Of a stretch of DNA of 64,000 nucleotides, positions 45,250 to 54,736 are shown piece after piece. Within the stretch, counting starts at the first letter, position 1. Every line of letters begins with the position of its first letter. Below the pieces are notes generated by a model. It worked only from the letters and a program-made list of their open reading frames with translations. It was not told where the DNA came from and did no database searches. The DNA lies in the NCBI GenBank assembly GCA_022394755.1, contig JAGFCA010000014.1, forward strand, positions 1 through 64,000, read 5' to 3'. Both the position numbers and the translations under genes were made by a program. The stretch comes from Candidatus Poribacteria bacterium (lineage in GTDB: Bacteria > Poribacteria > WGA-4E > WGA-3G).

Positions 45250-46014
45250 ATGGCTATCCAAAAGATATTAATCACAGGGGCATCTGGTTATCTTGCTCAA
45301 TTTATCATTGAACGTCTTCGATCGGAATACCAATTAACACTTGCTGACATTGTTGAACCTGATCAAAAGTATGAGGGGACAACATTCAGAAAAGTTGACG
45401 TAACAGATACATCGGAAGTTGTTGAGGCTTGTGCAGAACAGGATGCCGTGATTCATCTTGTTGCTTTAGTACGGGAACGTCACGGAAAACCCTTATCTTT
45501 ATATGCTGATATTATGGTGAAAGGGACTTGGAATGTTGCCGAGGCTTGTGCCCAACAAGGTGTTGAGAAATTAGTTAATATCTCCAGTATTTCTACATGT
45601 CCACCAGCACCAGGTGTTGATTTGCCTTATGAAGTTGGTGACGACTTTAAATTTGGGGGTGGAGACCTGTTTTATGCCTTGTCTAAATACCTTGGAGAGC
45701 AAATAGGGTTAGCATACCATCAAGCACACGGTTTAAAAGTAATCCATGTTCGTCCAGGGGTAATTGCCGGTGATGGTCTAAATCCTGGTCCTTCAGAACC
45801 AGAAAATGTAACAGCTCCGTGGTTTGTGTATGTTGATCCGAGAGATGTTGCACAATGTGTTATACGTGCGATAGAATCTGAAGAAGTGGCTTACGGAGCA
45901 TATAATGCCGTAGCAGGACGGAATGATTCACGATTTGATTGGAAGAGATCTAAAGAAGATTTGGGATATTCTCCGGAACACAATTGGGAGGATATTCCTG
46001 ATAGTAATCAGTGA
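45250..46014 (+). CDS. NAD-dependent epimerase/dehydratase (extended SDR)
   Basis: A 254-residue extended short-chain dehydrogenase: ITGASGYLAQF for dinucleotide binding, DVTDTSEV, VNISSIST and the catalytic YALSKYLGEQ. A short form, lacking most of the usual C-terminal domain. It probably modifies an NDP-sugar or sugar acid. It lies 11 bases after the selenoprotein and ends 1 base short of the convergent Rieske-GOGAT gene. Confidence 0.87.
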   Translation: MAIQKILITGASGYLAQFIIERLRSEYQLTLADIVEPDQKYEGTTFRKVDVTDTSEVVEACAEQDAVIHLVALVRERHGKPLSLYADIMVKGTWNVAEACAQQGVEKLVNISSISTCPPAPGVDLPYEVGDDFKFGGGDLFYALSKYLGEQIGLAYHQAHGLKVIHVRPGVIAGDGLNPGPSEPENVTAPWFVYVDPRDVAQCVIRAIESEEVAYGAYNAVAGRNDSRFDWKRSKEDLGYSPEHNWEDIPDSNQ

Positions 46015-46015
46015 T

Positions 46016-47629
46016 TTATAACTGTTCAATCCCCGCATATTTAACCCCCGTTAAGAATGCAATCTCCCGTTTCCAAGTAGTTAGATCGTCAATAGAAAAT
46101 TGATTCAGATGTGTGTGTCCACACGCTCTTGCTAAGACTTGCATCAATTCAACGGATGCGGTAAGGAATCGGTTTAGACGTTCTGTGGCAATGTCTACTT
46201 TTAACCGTGAACGTAGATGTTCTTTCTGTGTTGCGATACCAACTGGACAGTTGTTTGTATGACAGGCACGCATACCGATACATCCTATTGCCTGCATAGC
46301 AGAATTTGCAATCGCTACACCATCAGCACCGAGTGCCAATGCCTTAGCAAAATCAGCTGGGATTCTTAATCCCCCTGTAATTATTAGTGTAATATCACTA
46401 TTTCCAGTTTCATCAAGATACTTTCGTGCTCGAGCCAAAGCAGGCATTGTAGGAACAGAGATATTATCCCGAAACAACAGTGGGGCAGCACCTGTACCAC
46501 CACCTCGACCATCCAATATAATATAATCTACACCTACATGTAAAGCGGCTTCAATGTCTTTTTCAATATGTTGTGCAGACAGTTTAAATCCAATCGGTAT
46601 TCCACCAGTTTCCTTACGAACTAATTCAGCAAATTTGGCATAATCGTCTAAAGTCTCCCAATCTGGAAACCGCGCAGGAGAAATTGCGGGTTGACCCGTA
46701 GTCAATCCCCGTACCGCAGCAATTTCATCGGTTACTTTACTCCCAGGTAGATGTCCTCCTGTACCGGTTTTCGCGCCTTGACCACCCTTGAAGTGAAATG
46801 CTTGTGCATGTTCTAATTTATCGAAAGAGAAACCGAATCTTGCAGAAGCCAATTCATAGAAATAACGACTATTTGCCTTCGCTTCATCAGGAAGCATCCC
46901 ACCTTCCCCTGAACATATACCCGTTCCAGCCAATTCTGCACCCTTAGCCATAGCAATTTTTGCTTCAGCAGAAAGAGCTCCAAAACTCATATCAGATACA
47001 AAGATAGGGATCTTTAGCTTTAATGGTTTTTTGGATCGTGGACCAATAACTAATTCTGTTCCAACTAATTCTTCATCTAAGAGTGGAGTTTTATGGAGTT
47101 GAGCCACGACAAACTGTAACTCATCCCAGTTAGGTAGATTTTGTCGCAACACCCCCATGGCAGCAGTTTGACCATGGCGTCCGACCTTGCTCAGTCCATT
47201 ACTTGCTAATTCTTGTATCTCAGCGACATAAGGTTCATCAGGGTTAGCGTGTATATCTTGGTAATTCCCCTGATATTGTTCCCGTTTATAGGGTTGGGGA
47301 TTATTTTTTTCCCATTCACGTATTTCATCTTCATCTACAAAAACTTTATCATCTTCAACCCAGGCGTTAAATTTCTGTAGTCGTTCAGAATTCAGATATT
47401 CACTGATTCCAGTATCATATCTATAATCCCAATAGTGTACACCACATATTAGGTTTTCACCGTCAATATAGCCATCAGCAAGCAGCGCACCACGATGATG
47501 ACAGCGTCCATATAGAACAGAAATCTGATCATCATACCTAATTACAACTAAATCGACATTGGAAACCAGAGCATAGGAAGGAACACGATCAATAAGATCG
47601 CTAAATATTGCTATTTGTGCTTTTAGCAT
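46016..47629 (-). CDS. Rieske - glutamate synthase-like FMN enzyme fusion
   Basis: A 537-residue protein. Residues ~5-85 are a Rieske [2Fe-2S] domain with Cys43-x-His45 and Cys62-x-x-His65. Residues ~130-520 are a glutamate-synthase-type TIM barrel binding FMN: FKGGQGAKTGTGGHLPG, YIILDGRGGGTGAAPLL, and the 3Fe-4S cluster motif CIGMRACHTNNCPVG. There is no amidotransferase domain and no NADPH domain. The Rieske domain could feed electrons to the flavin. The true substrate is unknown; family members include glutamate synthase-related and methylamine-glutamate enzymes. It is convergent with the SDR gene. Confidence 0.87.
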   Translation of the reverse strand: MLKAQIAIFSDLIDRVPSYALVSNVDLVVIRYDDQISVLYGRCHHRGALLADGYIDGENLICGVHYWDYRYDTGISEYLNSERLQKFNAWVEDDKVFVDEDEIREWEKNNPQPYKREQYQGNYQDIHANPDEPYVAEIQELASNGLSKVGRHGQTAAMGVLRQNLPNWDELQFVVAQLHKTPLLDEELVGTELVIGPRSKKPLKLKIPIFVSDMSFGALSAEAKIAMAKGAELAGTGICSGEGGMLPDEAKANSRYFYELASARFGFSFDKLEHAQAFHFKGGQGAKTGTGGHLPGSKVTDEIAAVRGLTTGQPAISPARFPDWETLDDYAKFAELVRKETGGIPIGFKLSAQHIEKDIEAALHVGVDYIILDGRGGGTGAAPLLFRDNISVPTMPALARARKYLDETGNSDITLIITGGLRIPADFAKALALGADGVAIANSAMQAIGCIGMRACHTNNCPVGIATQKEHLRSRLKVDIATERLNRFLTASVELMQVLARACGHTHLNQFSIDDLTTWKREIAFLTGVKYAGIEQL

Positions 47630-47672
47630 TGGTTATTACGATATAAGACGATTACAACAATTTACATCTATT

Positions 47673-48029
47673 CTAAGAACTATCTTCAGATTGAATGGGT
47701 GCATCTTGTTCAAGTTGCAAGATCCTCTGATCTAAAGACAGTTGTTGCTTTCCCATTCTGAGTAAATACAACATAAAGACCAACCAGATAATCAGATATG
47801 CAGAAACAAGGAACATTAGCCTTCTTCGTTGTCCTTTTTCAAGTTCCCTAACAGTAAGTAAAACTGCTTTTTCTACAGTATTCTTTTCTTCAGGAGTTAC
47901 TTTAATTTCAGAAATTGCATCATCTATGGCTTTATTTATTGTGTCTTTATCTAATATAGGCACTTGTATTGTAGCCAACAAAAGACCTAAAACAATTACA
48001 GCACAGACAATAATTGTTATTCGCATCAA
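47673..48029 (-). CDS. CcmD-like cytochrome c maturation protein, extended
   Basis: A 118-residue protein. The C-terminal half (RRRLMFLVSAYLIIWLVFML, then YLLRMGKQQLSLDQRI) is the single helix and amphipathic tail of CcmD, which stabilises heme release from CcmC to CcmE. The first half adds a signal-like helix and a short charged region not usual in CcmD (~45 residues). Its ATG overlaps the ccmC stop by 4 bases (ATGA). The assignment rests mainly on this neighbour. Confidence 0.7.
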   Translation of the reverse strand: MMRITIIVCAVIVLGLLLATIQVPILDKDTINKAIDDAISEIKVTPEEKNTVEKAVLLTVRELEKGQRRRLMFLVSAYLIIWLVFMLYLLRMGKQQLSLDQRILQLEQDAPIQSEDSS

Positions 48030-48751
48030 GATGTCTCCTCAAGGTATTTACGTCGAATTATATCATACCTTTCATTTGTCTTAGAAATCTTATATTGTAA
48101 AAAAAATAGTACGGCAAATAGAATTATAAAAGCTATTAAGACAAAGATCCAAGTATGTAATATAGTAGGTTCAACATCGACTTTTGCCCCACGTTTAGGA
48201 TGTGATTTTTCTTCCCATAATTTCGTAGCAAAGTGAACAATCGGAACATCAAGGAATGCAATTATGCCGATGACAGCAGAAAAAATTCTCTTTTTGTCAT
48301 CCAGTAGTGCCGACCGAAGAATGAAATAACTAATATACATTAACCACAGTACAAGTGTACTCGTTAATCTTGCTTCCCAAGTCCACCATGTATTCCATGC
48401 ATATTTTGCCCAAATAGGTCCTGAGAGGAGTACAATTGTACAAAAGACTAACCCAATTTCAGCAGCTGCTGCAGCGCGTAAATCGTAATCAGGCTTGCGT
48501 TTAATTAGATAAAGCAGACTAAAGATAAAGTTCACAAAAAATGCTACATAAAGAGTCATCGCCGCAGAAACATGGAAGAAAAATATCTTCTGTACCTCCA
48601 GCATAGTCCTTTCAACTTCAGCATATCCAAAAATTAGACAGATTGATAAGAAAATAAGAATTGACGCAATCGGGTATACGACGGAAGTTCTATATAGCCA
48701 TTGACCAAGTTTACTTAGAGTAGAACTGATTGTTGTCATACCTTTTCCCAT
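48026..48751 (-). CDS. ccmC: Heme exporter CcmC
   Basis: A 241-residue six-helix membrane protein with the WWTWEARLTSTLVLW motif, the tryptophan-rich heme-handling segment of CcmC, and the conserved histidines in KIFFFHVSAA and VHFATKLW. It presents heme to CcmE for attachment to c-type cytochromes. Its start overlaps the map stop by 16 bases, and it runs into the CcmD-like gene. ccmA, ccmB, ccmE and ccmF are not in the window. Confidence 0.92.
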   Translation of the reverse strand: MGKGMTTISSTLSKLGQWLYRTSVVYPIASILIFLSICLIFGYAEVERTMLEVQKIFFFHVSAAMTLYVAFFVNFIFSLLYLIKRKPDYDLRAAAAAEIGLVFCTIVLLSGPIWAKYAWNTWWTWEARLTSTLVLWLMYISYFILRSALLDDKKRIFSAVIGIIAFLDVPIVHFATKLWEEKSHPKRGAKVDVEPTILHTWIFVLIAFIILFAVLFFLQYKISKTNERYDIIRRKYLEETS

Positions 48752-49524
48752 ATTCCACTCCCTGTAAGAATTTCAGGTCCTTCAGGTAAGATAGCGACTG
48801 TATGTTCAAACAATGCAGATAACCTTCCATCTGTGGTAGCTATACTCCAACCATCCTCTAACATGTCTACATCAGGATTACCTTGGTTTACCATGGCTTC
48901 AATGGCAAGAACCATCCCTGCTCTTAGACGTACCCCTCTTCCTGGAGTACCGGAAGTTGGCACTTGTGGTTCTTCATGTAAATTCCGTCCAATTCCATGT
49001 CCAGAAAAGTTCTGTATTACAGAATATCCTGCAGATTCAGCTACATTTTGAAGTTGAAATGACACATCCCCCATACGATTCCCAGGTTTTGCTTCTGAAA
49101 TAGCAGCATATAATGATTCTTTTGTTACCTCAAGCAATTTCTGTGTTTCAGATGAGATATTTCCAACGGGGAATGTATATGCGTTATCACCGTGGAATCC
49201 ATCTATACTCACAGCGGTATCCACACCGATGATATCGCCATCAACAAGTTCTTCACTCTTTTTTGGTATTCCATGTATAACTTTGTTGTTTACAGAGACA
49301 CAGATTGTAGCGGGATAGGGTTCATGTCCGGGAATAACATAGTTTAGGAATGAGGATGTAGCGTTTTGTTGCTCAATTGCTTTCCGGGATTCCATTTCTA
49401 ATTCATAGGTAGTAATTCCGGGTTCAATAGCATCAGCAATTGCTTGTAGAACATTCGCGGCAGCTTGACTACTTCGCTTCATTTTATCAATTTCCGAACG
49501 ATTTTTAATTCTAATTTTTTGCAT
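48736..49524 (-). CDS. map: Methionine aminopeptidase, type I
   Basis: A 262-residue enzyme of standard length. Metal ligands are Asp in GVDTAVSIDGFHGDNAYTF, His in SGHGIGRNLHEEP, Glu in VLAIEAM and Glu in LFEHTVAI. It removes the initiator methionine from nascent proteins. It overlaps ccmC by 16 bases and is preceded by the miaB gene, from which it is separated by a stable AT-rich hairpin. Confidence 0.96.
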   Translation of the reverse strand: MQKIRIKNRSEIDKMKRSSQAAANVLQAIADAIEPGITTYELEMESRKAIEQQNATSSFLNYVIPGHEPYPATICVSVNNKVIHGIPKKSEELVDGDIIGVDTAVSIDGFHGDNAYTFPVGNISSETQKLLEVTKESLYAAISEAKPGNRMGDVSFQLQNVAESAGYSVIQNFSGHGIGRNLHEEPQVPTSGTPGRGVRLRAGMVLAIEAMVNQGNPDVDMLEDGWSIATTDGRLSALFEHTVAILPEGPEILTGSGIWEKV

Positions 49525-49545
49525 TTTTTATTATAAATTGGTATC

Positions 49546-49578
49546 TACAATTTTAGTAAATTCTCTACTAAAATTGTA
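49546..49578 (-). terminator. Strong AT-rich hairpin between miaB and map
   Basis: TACAATTTTAGTA and TACTAAAATTGTA form a perfect 13-bp stem with a 7-base loop. It lies 31 bases past the miaB stop on the minus strand and 22 bases before the map start. It could end miaB transcription or attenuate map; there is no adjacent T-run. Confidence 0.5.
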
Positions 49579-49608
49579 TGCCTGACCCCGTAACTGAATA
49601 TCCTTTAA

Positions 49609-51030
49609 TCAAGCGATTTCTCCGATTAATGTATGTGCAGTAGTGGAATGTATCTTCACCTCAACAATATCACCAATCTGTGTATCCTCTTTTGGAAACA
49701 CAGTAGTTTTGAAGGTATCAGACTTACCATAATATTCTTCATCATTACGTCTACTTTTTCCTTCAACTAAAACGGAAACACTTGCCCCAATTGAAGCTGA
49801 GTTTATGTCTGCAGAAATCCCTTCTTGTAGGTCTATAATTTCATTAAGGCGTCTGGCTTTTTCCGATTCACTAACATCGTCGGATAGCATTTTATTGGCT
49901 AATGTTCCTTCGCGATCAGAATATTTGAACATAAATGCAGTATCAAACCGTACCTCTTCCATGAGTTGATAAGTCTGTCTGAAGTCTTCCTCAGTTTCAC
50001 CACAAAATCCTACTATCACATCAGTAGAAAGTGCAATCTGGGGTACCCTTTCGCGTAGTTTATAGACAATATCACGATACTGTTCAACAGTGTAGGTACG
50101 ACGCATATTCTCCAAGACACGTGTAGATCCTGATTGCAATGGAAGATGTAACTGTTTACAAACCTGAGGACAGTTTTCCAATGCATCTATCATCGAATCA
50201 GTAGCATTTGCTGGGTGTGGTGATGTAAACCTTACACGTTGGACACCATCTACTTCTGCGACACGCCATAACAGTTCTCCGAAATCGTGCTTGTTATCAT
50301 TATATGAATTTACTGTTTGCCCGAGTAATACAATCTCTTTAAACCCTTCATCTACAAGTCTTTTCACATCATCTGTAAGTATATCTAATGGAATACTTCT
50401 TTCTCGACCTCTTACAAAAGGTACAATACAGAAGGTACACATTTTATCGCACCCACGTTGGATAGTTAACCATGCTCTAATTCCTTCCTTTCGAATAGGA
50501 GCAATGTCAGCATAGTCTTCGTTCTTATCTAACTGTAAACTTAGGAACGGATCACCGGTAGTAACAGCATTTATAGCCATTGGTAGATCTCGGTAACCAT
50601 CAGGTCCCATGACAAGATCAACATAAGGAGCAGCTTCTAAAAGTTTATCTCGAAGATGTTGTGCCATACATCCACAGACCCCAATGATAAGGTCTTCATT
50701 ACGTCGTTTTCGATGATTTAGATGGACTAAACGATTAATTACCTTAGTTTCGGCATTTTCTCTAATAGCACAAGTATTCAGTAAGATGACATCTGCATTA
50801 TCAATATTGTTAACCGTTCTGTGTCCTGCTTGTGATAAAATCCCAGACATAAGTTCAGTATCACTGACATTCATCTGACATCCATAGGTCTCAATATAAA
50901 CATTTCGTGCGGATTGTTCATCATCAATTGATGTATTGTTTTTTGGCTTTGTATTCTTATACATCAACTTATCGTTGGGTAAAGAGGGGGATTGAGGTGT
51001 GTATATGGGTAAAGGTGATCTGTTTTTCAT
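49609..51030 (-). CDS. miaB: tRNA-2-methylthio-N6-dimethylallyladenosine synthase MiaB
   Basis: A 473-residue radical SAM methylthiotransferase. N-terminal cluster cysteines are in YGCQMNVSDTE, LNTCAIRENA and GVCGCMAQ; the radical SAM motif is CDKMCTFC; a TRAM domain ends the chain. It adds 2-methylthio to i6A37 of tRNAs reading UNN codons. The first ~36 residues are not family-like, so the start is probably residue 23 (50964) or later. Confidence 0.95.
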   Translation of the reverse strand: MKNRSPLPIYTPQSPSLPNDKLMYKNTKPKNNTSIDDEQSARNVYIETYGCQMNVSDTELMSGILSQAGHRTVNNIDNADVILLNTCAIRENAETKVINRLVHLNHRKRRNEDLIIGVCGCMAQHLRDKLLEAAPYVDLVMGPDGYRDLPMAINAVTTGDPFLSLQLDKNEDYADIAPIRKEGIRAWLTIQRGCDKMCTFCIVPFVRGRERSIPLDILTDDVKRLVDEGFKEIVLLGQTVNSYNDNKHDFGELLWRVAEVDGVQRVRFTSPHPANATDSMIDALENCPQVCKQLHLPLQSGSTRVLENMRRTYTVEQYRDIVYKLRERVPQIALSTDVIVGFCGETEEDFRQTYQLMEEVRFDTAFMFKYSDREGTLANKMLSDDVSESEKARRLNEIIDLQEGISADINSASIGASVSVLVEGKSRRNDEEYYGKSDTFKTTVFPKEDTQIGDIVEVKIHSTTAHTLIGEIA

Positions 51031-51060
51031 GAATTTGAGAACGGCTATCCGATAAATGTA

Positions 51061-51864
51061 TTATTCTGTTTTGTTATTATATTGTTTATAATGCTCTTGT
51101 ACATCAAAGGTAAATAAGTCTCCAAGATAAACTAAAAGACGAAATTTAAACTCCTGAATTTCGTCTGGATTGAGAGTCAAAGGTGAGTATTGAGCAGATA
51201 TATATCCACGTTGTGTATCAAGAGAATAAAAAATTGTTTTACCATTAGAGGAGTCAGGAATAATAGCACACCCAACAGCAGTATCATTAGTAATACCACT
51301 AAATGCACCCCATTCTGCCTCTTTTCCGTTTACTTCAGCTTCTCCAATTCTCCCCTCAGAATCGACAGATTTTCTGTGTTCCATTTCTACTGCATTGTAA
51401 TTCAGACCCAGTCCATTATCAAATGAAAGTGTCTCTGAATCGGTGGATATTTCAAAAGAGAGATCTATAATCCGAACATCATCTTGGAGGGGATAAATAT
51501 TGATATTACTTGTCTGAAATAGATTTACTTCCTTGGCTTGCCAAACGATTGTGTCTGTAAACTCCAGAATATCCTTTACATTGGATAAATCGGTATGTGT
51601 TCTATCAATTGATGAGGTGAATTTGGTGAATTCCACAAGGTTTTTGTTAACATCCAAAACTGTTCCCAATGAAAAACAGAGCCCTGAAGAATATTTCTGC
51701 TCCGAATCTTCAACCTTATGGGTCATCAACTCCCCGTTTGATGCATATACAGGATGAAAGTACGGATAAAATAGAGAGTCACCATAGTTATAGGTGAATA
51801 CAGATACCCCTTGGTCTGTGATAGAAACTGTGCTTTCAGGATCTATGTCCAACATAAATTCCAT
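51061..51864 (-). CDS. DUF6807/PmoA-like family protein
   Basis: A 267-residue beta-rich protein without a signal peptide. PYFHPVYASNGELMTHKVED and NGKEAEWGAFSGITNDTAVG resemble the DUF6807 (PmoA-like) family, in which PYF(H/Y)PV(Y)GP.G and the GE..GxxAxW..F.G pattern recur; the DHPHH core is replaced by QKYSSG, so the usual His residues are missing. Function is unknown; some family members occur in carbohydrate loci of Bacteroidetes and Planctomycetes. Codon use is ordinary. It is 31 bases upstream of miaB. Confidence 0.55.
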   Translation of the reverse strand: MEFMLDIDPESTVSITDQGVSVFTYNYGDSLFYPYFHPVYASNGELMTHKVEDSEQKYSSGLCFSLGTVLDVNKNLVEFTKFTSSIDRTHTDLSNVKDILEFTDTIVWQAKEVNLFQTSNINIYPLQDDVRIIDLSFEISTDSETLSFDNGLGLNYNAVEMEHRKSVDSEGRIGEAEVNGKEAEWGAFSGITNDTAVGCAIIPDSSNGKTIFYSLDTQRGYISAQYSPLTLNPDEIQEFKFRLLVYLGDLFTFDVQEHYKQYNNKTE

Positions 51865-52086
51865 GTGCTATATTATACCATGCATAGCTTGTTTTTGCAA
51901 ACTCTGCGGGTGTAGTGGGGATGTAAAGTTTTTGAAATAAATATCGTATCTTCCATGTGTAAATTTTATAGATTTTAGTTATTGGTTTTCAGTATACATT
52001 TACAGTAGTATTAAATGTAAGCTATTACATTATTGAGATGATTTTATCGCTTTTTCTAACTTAGAACATTTTATTAGATGTGTGAG

Positions 52087-52122
52087 AAAATGTTACACTT
52101 TTCCTACAAAGTGTAGGAATGT
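52087..52122. repeat. 36-bp palindromic repeat, copy 2
   Basis: Identical to 6815-6850 except one base (AAAGTG for AAATTG). The palindrome is shortened to CCTACA-AAG-TGTAGG. It is 223 bases upstream of the minus-strand gene at 51864, as copy 1 is 208 upstream of 6607. Confidence 0.7.
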
Positions 52123-52503
52123 CTCTTGTTATTACACTGGCTTTCCTATTAGTCCCTGTCTGGGTTTGTAACGAATTAAACCTTTAATTTTAAAATTTGA
52201 AAAAAGTAACAATTTTGTAGTTTTCCTTGATGAGAGATGATTCTGTTTTTACGATTATTATTCTCATAACATAATATTTATCGACAGATTCACTCCTGAA
52301 AAATCAGATTATTGGATTAGATTATAATACACTTTAATTTGCTACTATGTATTATAATAGACCTCTATATGTTATTGTAACGTTTATTTATTATTATTAT
52401 GCCAATGTATATTTATCTATATGATATTAGTTGCTTTGTCATTTATTTTCTTCAATTTATTTTTATATATTATGCATTACGAATATCGTATTGATAGGAA
52501 TTT

Positions 52504-52525
52504 CACATTTCGCACCGCTGGGGCT
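52504..52525 (+). repeat. CACATTTCGCACCGCTGGGGCT repeat
   Basis: Near-perfect copy of the element at 4378 with one changed base (ACCGC for CCCGC). Confidence 0.55.
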
Positions 52526-52766
52526 ATAGATGAAAGCTAATGTGTTAGTCCAACAAATGTTTCCTTATTGGCAATTTGCGTAAGTCCTGAACTAACAACT
52601 AATACTAATATAAGAAATTCGATACACGAAGAAAACGGAAATATTTAGTAACAAAAAGTCTACATACCGTAATACTAACTCCACTTGTTATCTATGAAGA
52701 TATTGTATATAATTATTTTTTGTTTGATAATCATAGAAATTCGTTATTATTTTGAGAGGAGAAAAA

Positions 52767-53465
52767 ATGAAACCAAAAATCGGTATTCCAATTGTAGATA
52801 AGGATGGTAGTCATAATTTTAAAAACTATGTGAATACACTGGAGGAATTCAGTGGAGAGGTAGTATTATTAATTCGGGATGAACAGTCAAATGATGATCA
52901 TATTGACGGAATTCACGGACTCTTGTTGCCTGGAGGGGGAGATATAGATCCTAAGTTCTATTCGGAAAAAATGGATCCAAGAACAAAATATGTTAATATA
53001 GACCGAGATAAATTGGAAATTGACTTGTATCATAAAGCAATAGCTAAGGATATCCCTGTATTCGGTATATGTCGTGGAATTCAAGTTATGAATGTAGCAA
53101 CAGGAGGTAGTCTACACCAACATATTGACGAACATTCAAAGAGAAGAGACGGAACTGATTCAGAACATCCAATAAATATCGAATTAGATAAAAATAATTT
53201 AATTGGTGAAATAATAGAAATGGAGAAGGATGGTGTTAATTCTGCACACCATCAATCATTGAATAAGCTTGGAAAAGGTTTTGTTGTGACAGCATTGTGT
53301 CCCATTGATGATACTATTGAGGCTATAGAGGATCCCAGTAAGAGGTTTGTGGTTGGGGTGCAATATCATCCCGAAAGGATGATTACTTCAGGGGAATTTA
53401 AGGAGCACAGACGGAAACTATTTGAAGCATTTATAGAAGCGGCAATTGAATATAATAACAGGTAA
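52767..53465 (+). CDS. Class I glutamine amidotransferase (PuuD/peptidase C26-like)
   Basis: A 232-residue enzyme. The nucleophile is Cys in FGICRGIQVMNV, with VQYHPER supplying the His-Glu pair; LLPGGGDIDPKFY is the oxyanion strand. The family (gamma-glutamyl-GABA hydrolase, PuuD; other small gamma-glutamyl hydrolases) frees glutamate from gamma-glutamyl compounds. I start at 52767; GAGAGGAG just before it is the ribosome site and would otherwise encode residues of a TTG-started frame. It is convergent with the PorV-like gene, 9 bases apart. Confidence 0.88.
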   Translation: MKPKIGIPIVDKDGSHNFKNYVNTLEEFSGEVVLLIRDEQSNDDHIDGIHGLLLPGGGDIDPKFYSEKMDPRTKYVNIDRDKLEIDLYHKAIAKDIPVFGICRGIQVMNVATGGSLHQHIDEHSKRRDGTDSEHPINIELDKNNLIGEIIEMEKDGVNSAHHQSLNKLGKGFVVTALCPIDDTIEAIEDPSKRFVVGVQYHPERMITSGEFKEHRRKLFEAFIEAAIEYNNR

Positions 53466-53474
53466 ATCTATACA

Positions 53475-54404
53475 TTAAAAAGTTGCAATCAGTGAAAATC
53501 GGTGAGTTAATCCCAGAACTCCAAAAGGAATAAGTGCATAATCAACTTGGAATCGTTTTAGAGTTAATCCGAATCCACTGCGTAGACCAGATAAAGGACC
53601 TAAATCATTTCCCCCAAAAGTATATTTATATCCGGTTCTGAGTTGTAATACATTAGCAATATTATATGCAATTCCAGTCCCCACTGCATTATCATTATCT
53701 GTTGGACGAATGAAGTCCATAGATAAAACACATGTGTCATCCCATAATGTATATGCTGTACCTAATCTGAGAGTAAAGGGTAATTCAAATGCATCTTCAA
53801 CATATTTAACACGAGGTCCAACGTTTTGAGCGTTGAAACCTATAGAAATGGGAGTTCGAGTGAATGTATATAATCCCCCGAAGTCAAATGCTATACCGCT
53901 CCCATTCTCATCAGCGATCTGTTCTCGTAGGTATTTTGCATTCACCCCGAATGAAATTCTATTTATTTTCCGAGCATAAGATATCGACATTGCTAAATCG
54001 TACGGTCGAAAAACAGTAGTTTCATTCCCATCCTGATCTCTTCCTTGTAATTCACCAAATGATAAGAAATTAGCACTAACACCTACGATGTCATCATCGC
54101 TAAACGGAAATGCAAAACCTACAAACTCATGGTTGATTCCTGCAAACCATTCATTATGCATTAATGCGAGCCCTGGTCTTTGTAGTCTTACAAGGCCAGC
54201 TGGATTCCAAAAGGAAGCATAAATATCATCAGTAGCAGCCACCTGAGATTCTCCCATCCCCATACCTTTTGCGCCGACACCGATTTTCAGGAAAGTCATA
54301 GCACGTGTACCTGCATTTTCGTGTATATCGGTATTGTCAGCAGAAGCAGTTATACCTATGAATGTATAGGTCAGGATGAGGATAACGGTAAGAATTCGGT
54401 ACAT
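53475..54404 (-). CDS. PorV/PorQ-family outer-membrane protein
   Basis: A 309-residue outer-membrane beta-barrel protein. The signal peptide starts at the ATG at 54404 (residues 1-18, ending ITASA). The N-terminus AGTRAMTFLKIGVGAKGMGMGESQVA and ATDDIYASFWNPAGLVRL are diagnostic of the PorV/UPF0164 group, followed by amphipathic strands. In Bacteroidetes PorV receives C-terminal-tagged substrates of the type IX secretion system; here it is a homologue with no T9SS gene nearby. The longer frame from 54431 has no ribosome site. Confidence 0.85.
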   Translation of the reverse strand: MYRILTVILILTYTFIGITASADNTDIHENAGTRAMTFLKIGVGAKGMGMGESQVAATDDIYASFWNPAGLVRLQRPGLALMHNEWFAGINHEFVGFAFPFSDDDIVGVSANFLSFGELQGRDQDGNETTVFRPYDLAMSISYARKINRISFGVNAKYLREQIADENGSGIAFDFGGLYTFTRTPISIGFNAQNVGPRVKYVEDAFELPFTLRLGTAYTLWDDTCVLSMDFIRPTDNDNAVGTGIAYNIANVLQLRTGYKYTFGGNDLGPLSGLRSGFGLTLKRFQVDYALIPFGVLGLTHRFSLIATF

Positions 54405-54736
54405 ATAATAATGAACTCCAATTAACAACATTTAAATGTTAATACTAAGCTTTCTATAGTCATTGTTTAATTTGATGTTGAATAGTCTATCTTTCTTCAA
54501 CAAATGTTTAATTAAACGTGAGTATGATAAATCTAATTTTATTAATTATGTGTGGTTAGGAAATCGCATATTGATTGTTTGTAGATGTAATATTCTTGGA
54601 AATATGAAGACTATTTCTATAACATCAACTCATGTTAATATATCACATTTATTGGTGTTAGTCAACCTACAGGAACCCGTTATGTATAGGTCATGTCTAT
54701 TGAAAAATGATGTCTTTTGTGTTATTCTAATGTTAA
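54405..54736. other. Gene-free region
   Basis: 332 bases between divergent PorV-like and DUF1611 genes. AT-rich, with no convincing gene; the plus-strand frame at 54463 lacks any family signal. Confidence 0.45.

Larger units (their letters stand above)
51865..52766. other. Gene-free region between divergent genes
   Basis: AT-rich with no gene seen. Contains the second 36-bp palindromic repeat (52087-52122) and a CACATTTCGC repeat at 52504. The promoters of both flanking genes should lie here. Confidence 0.5.
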
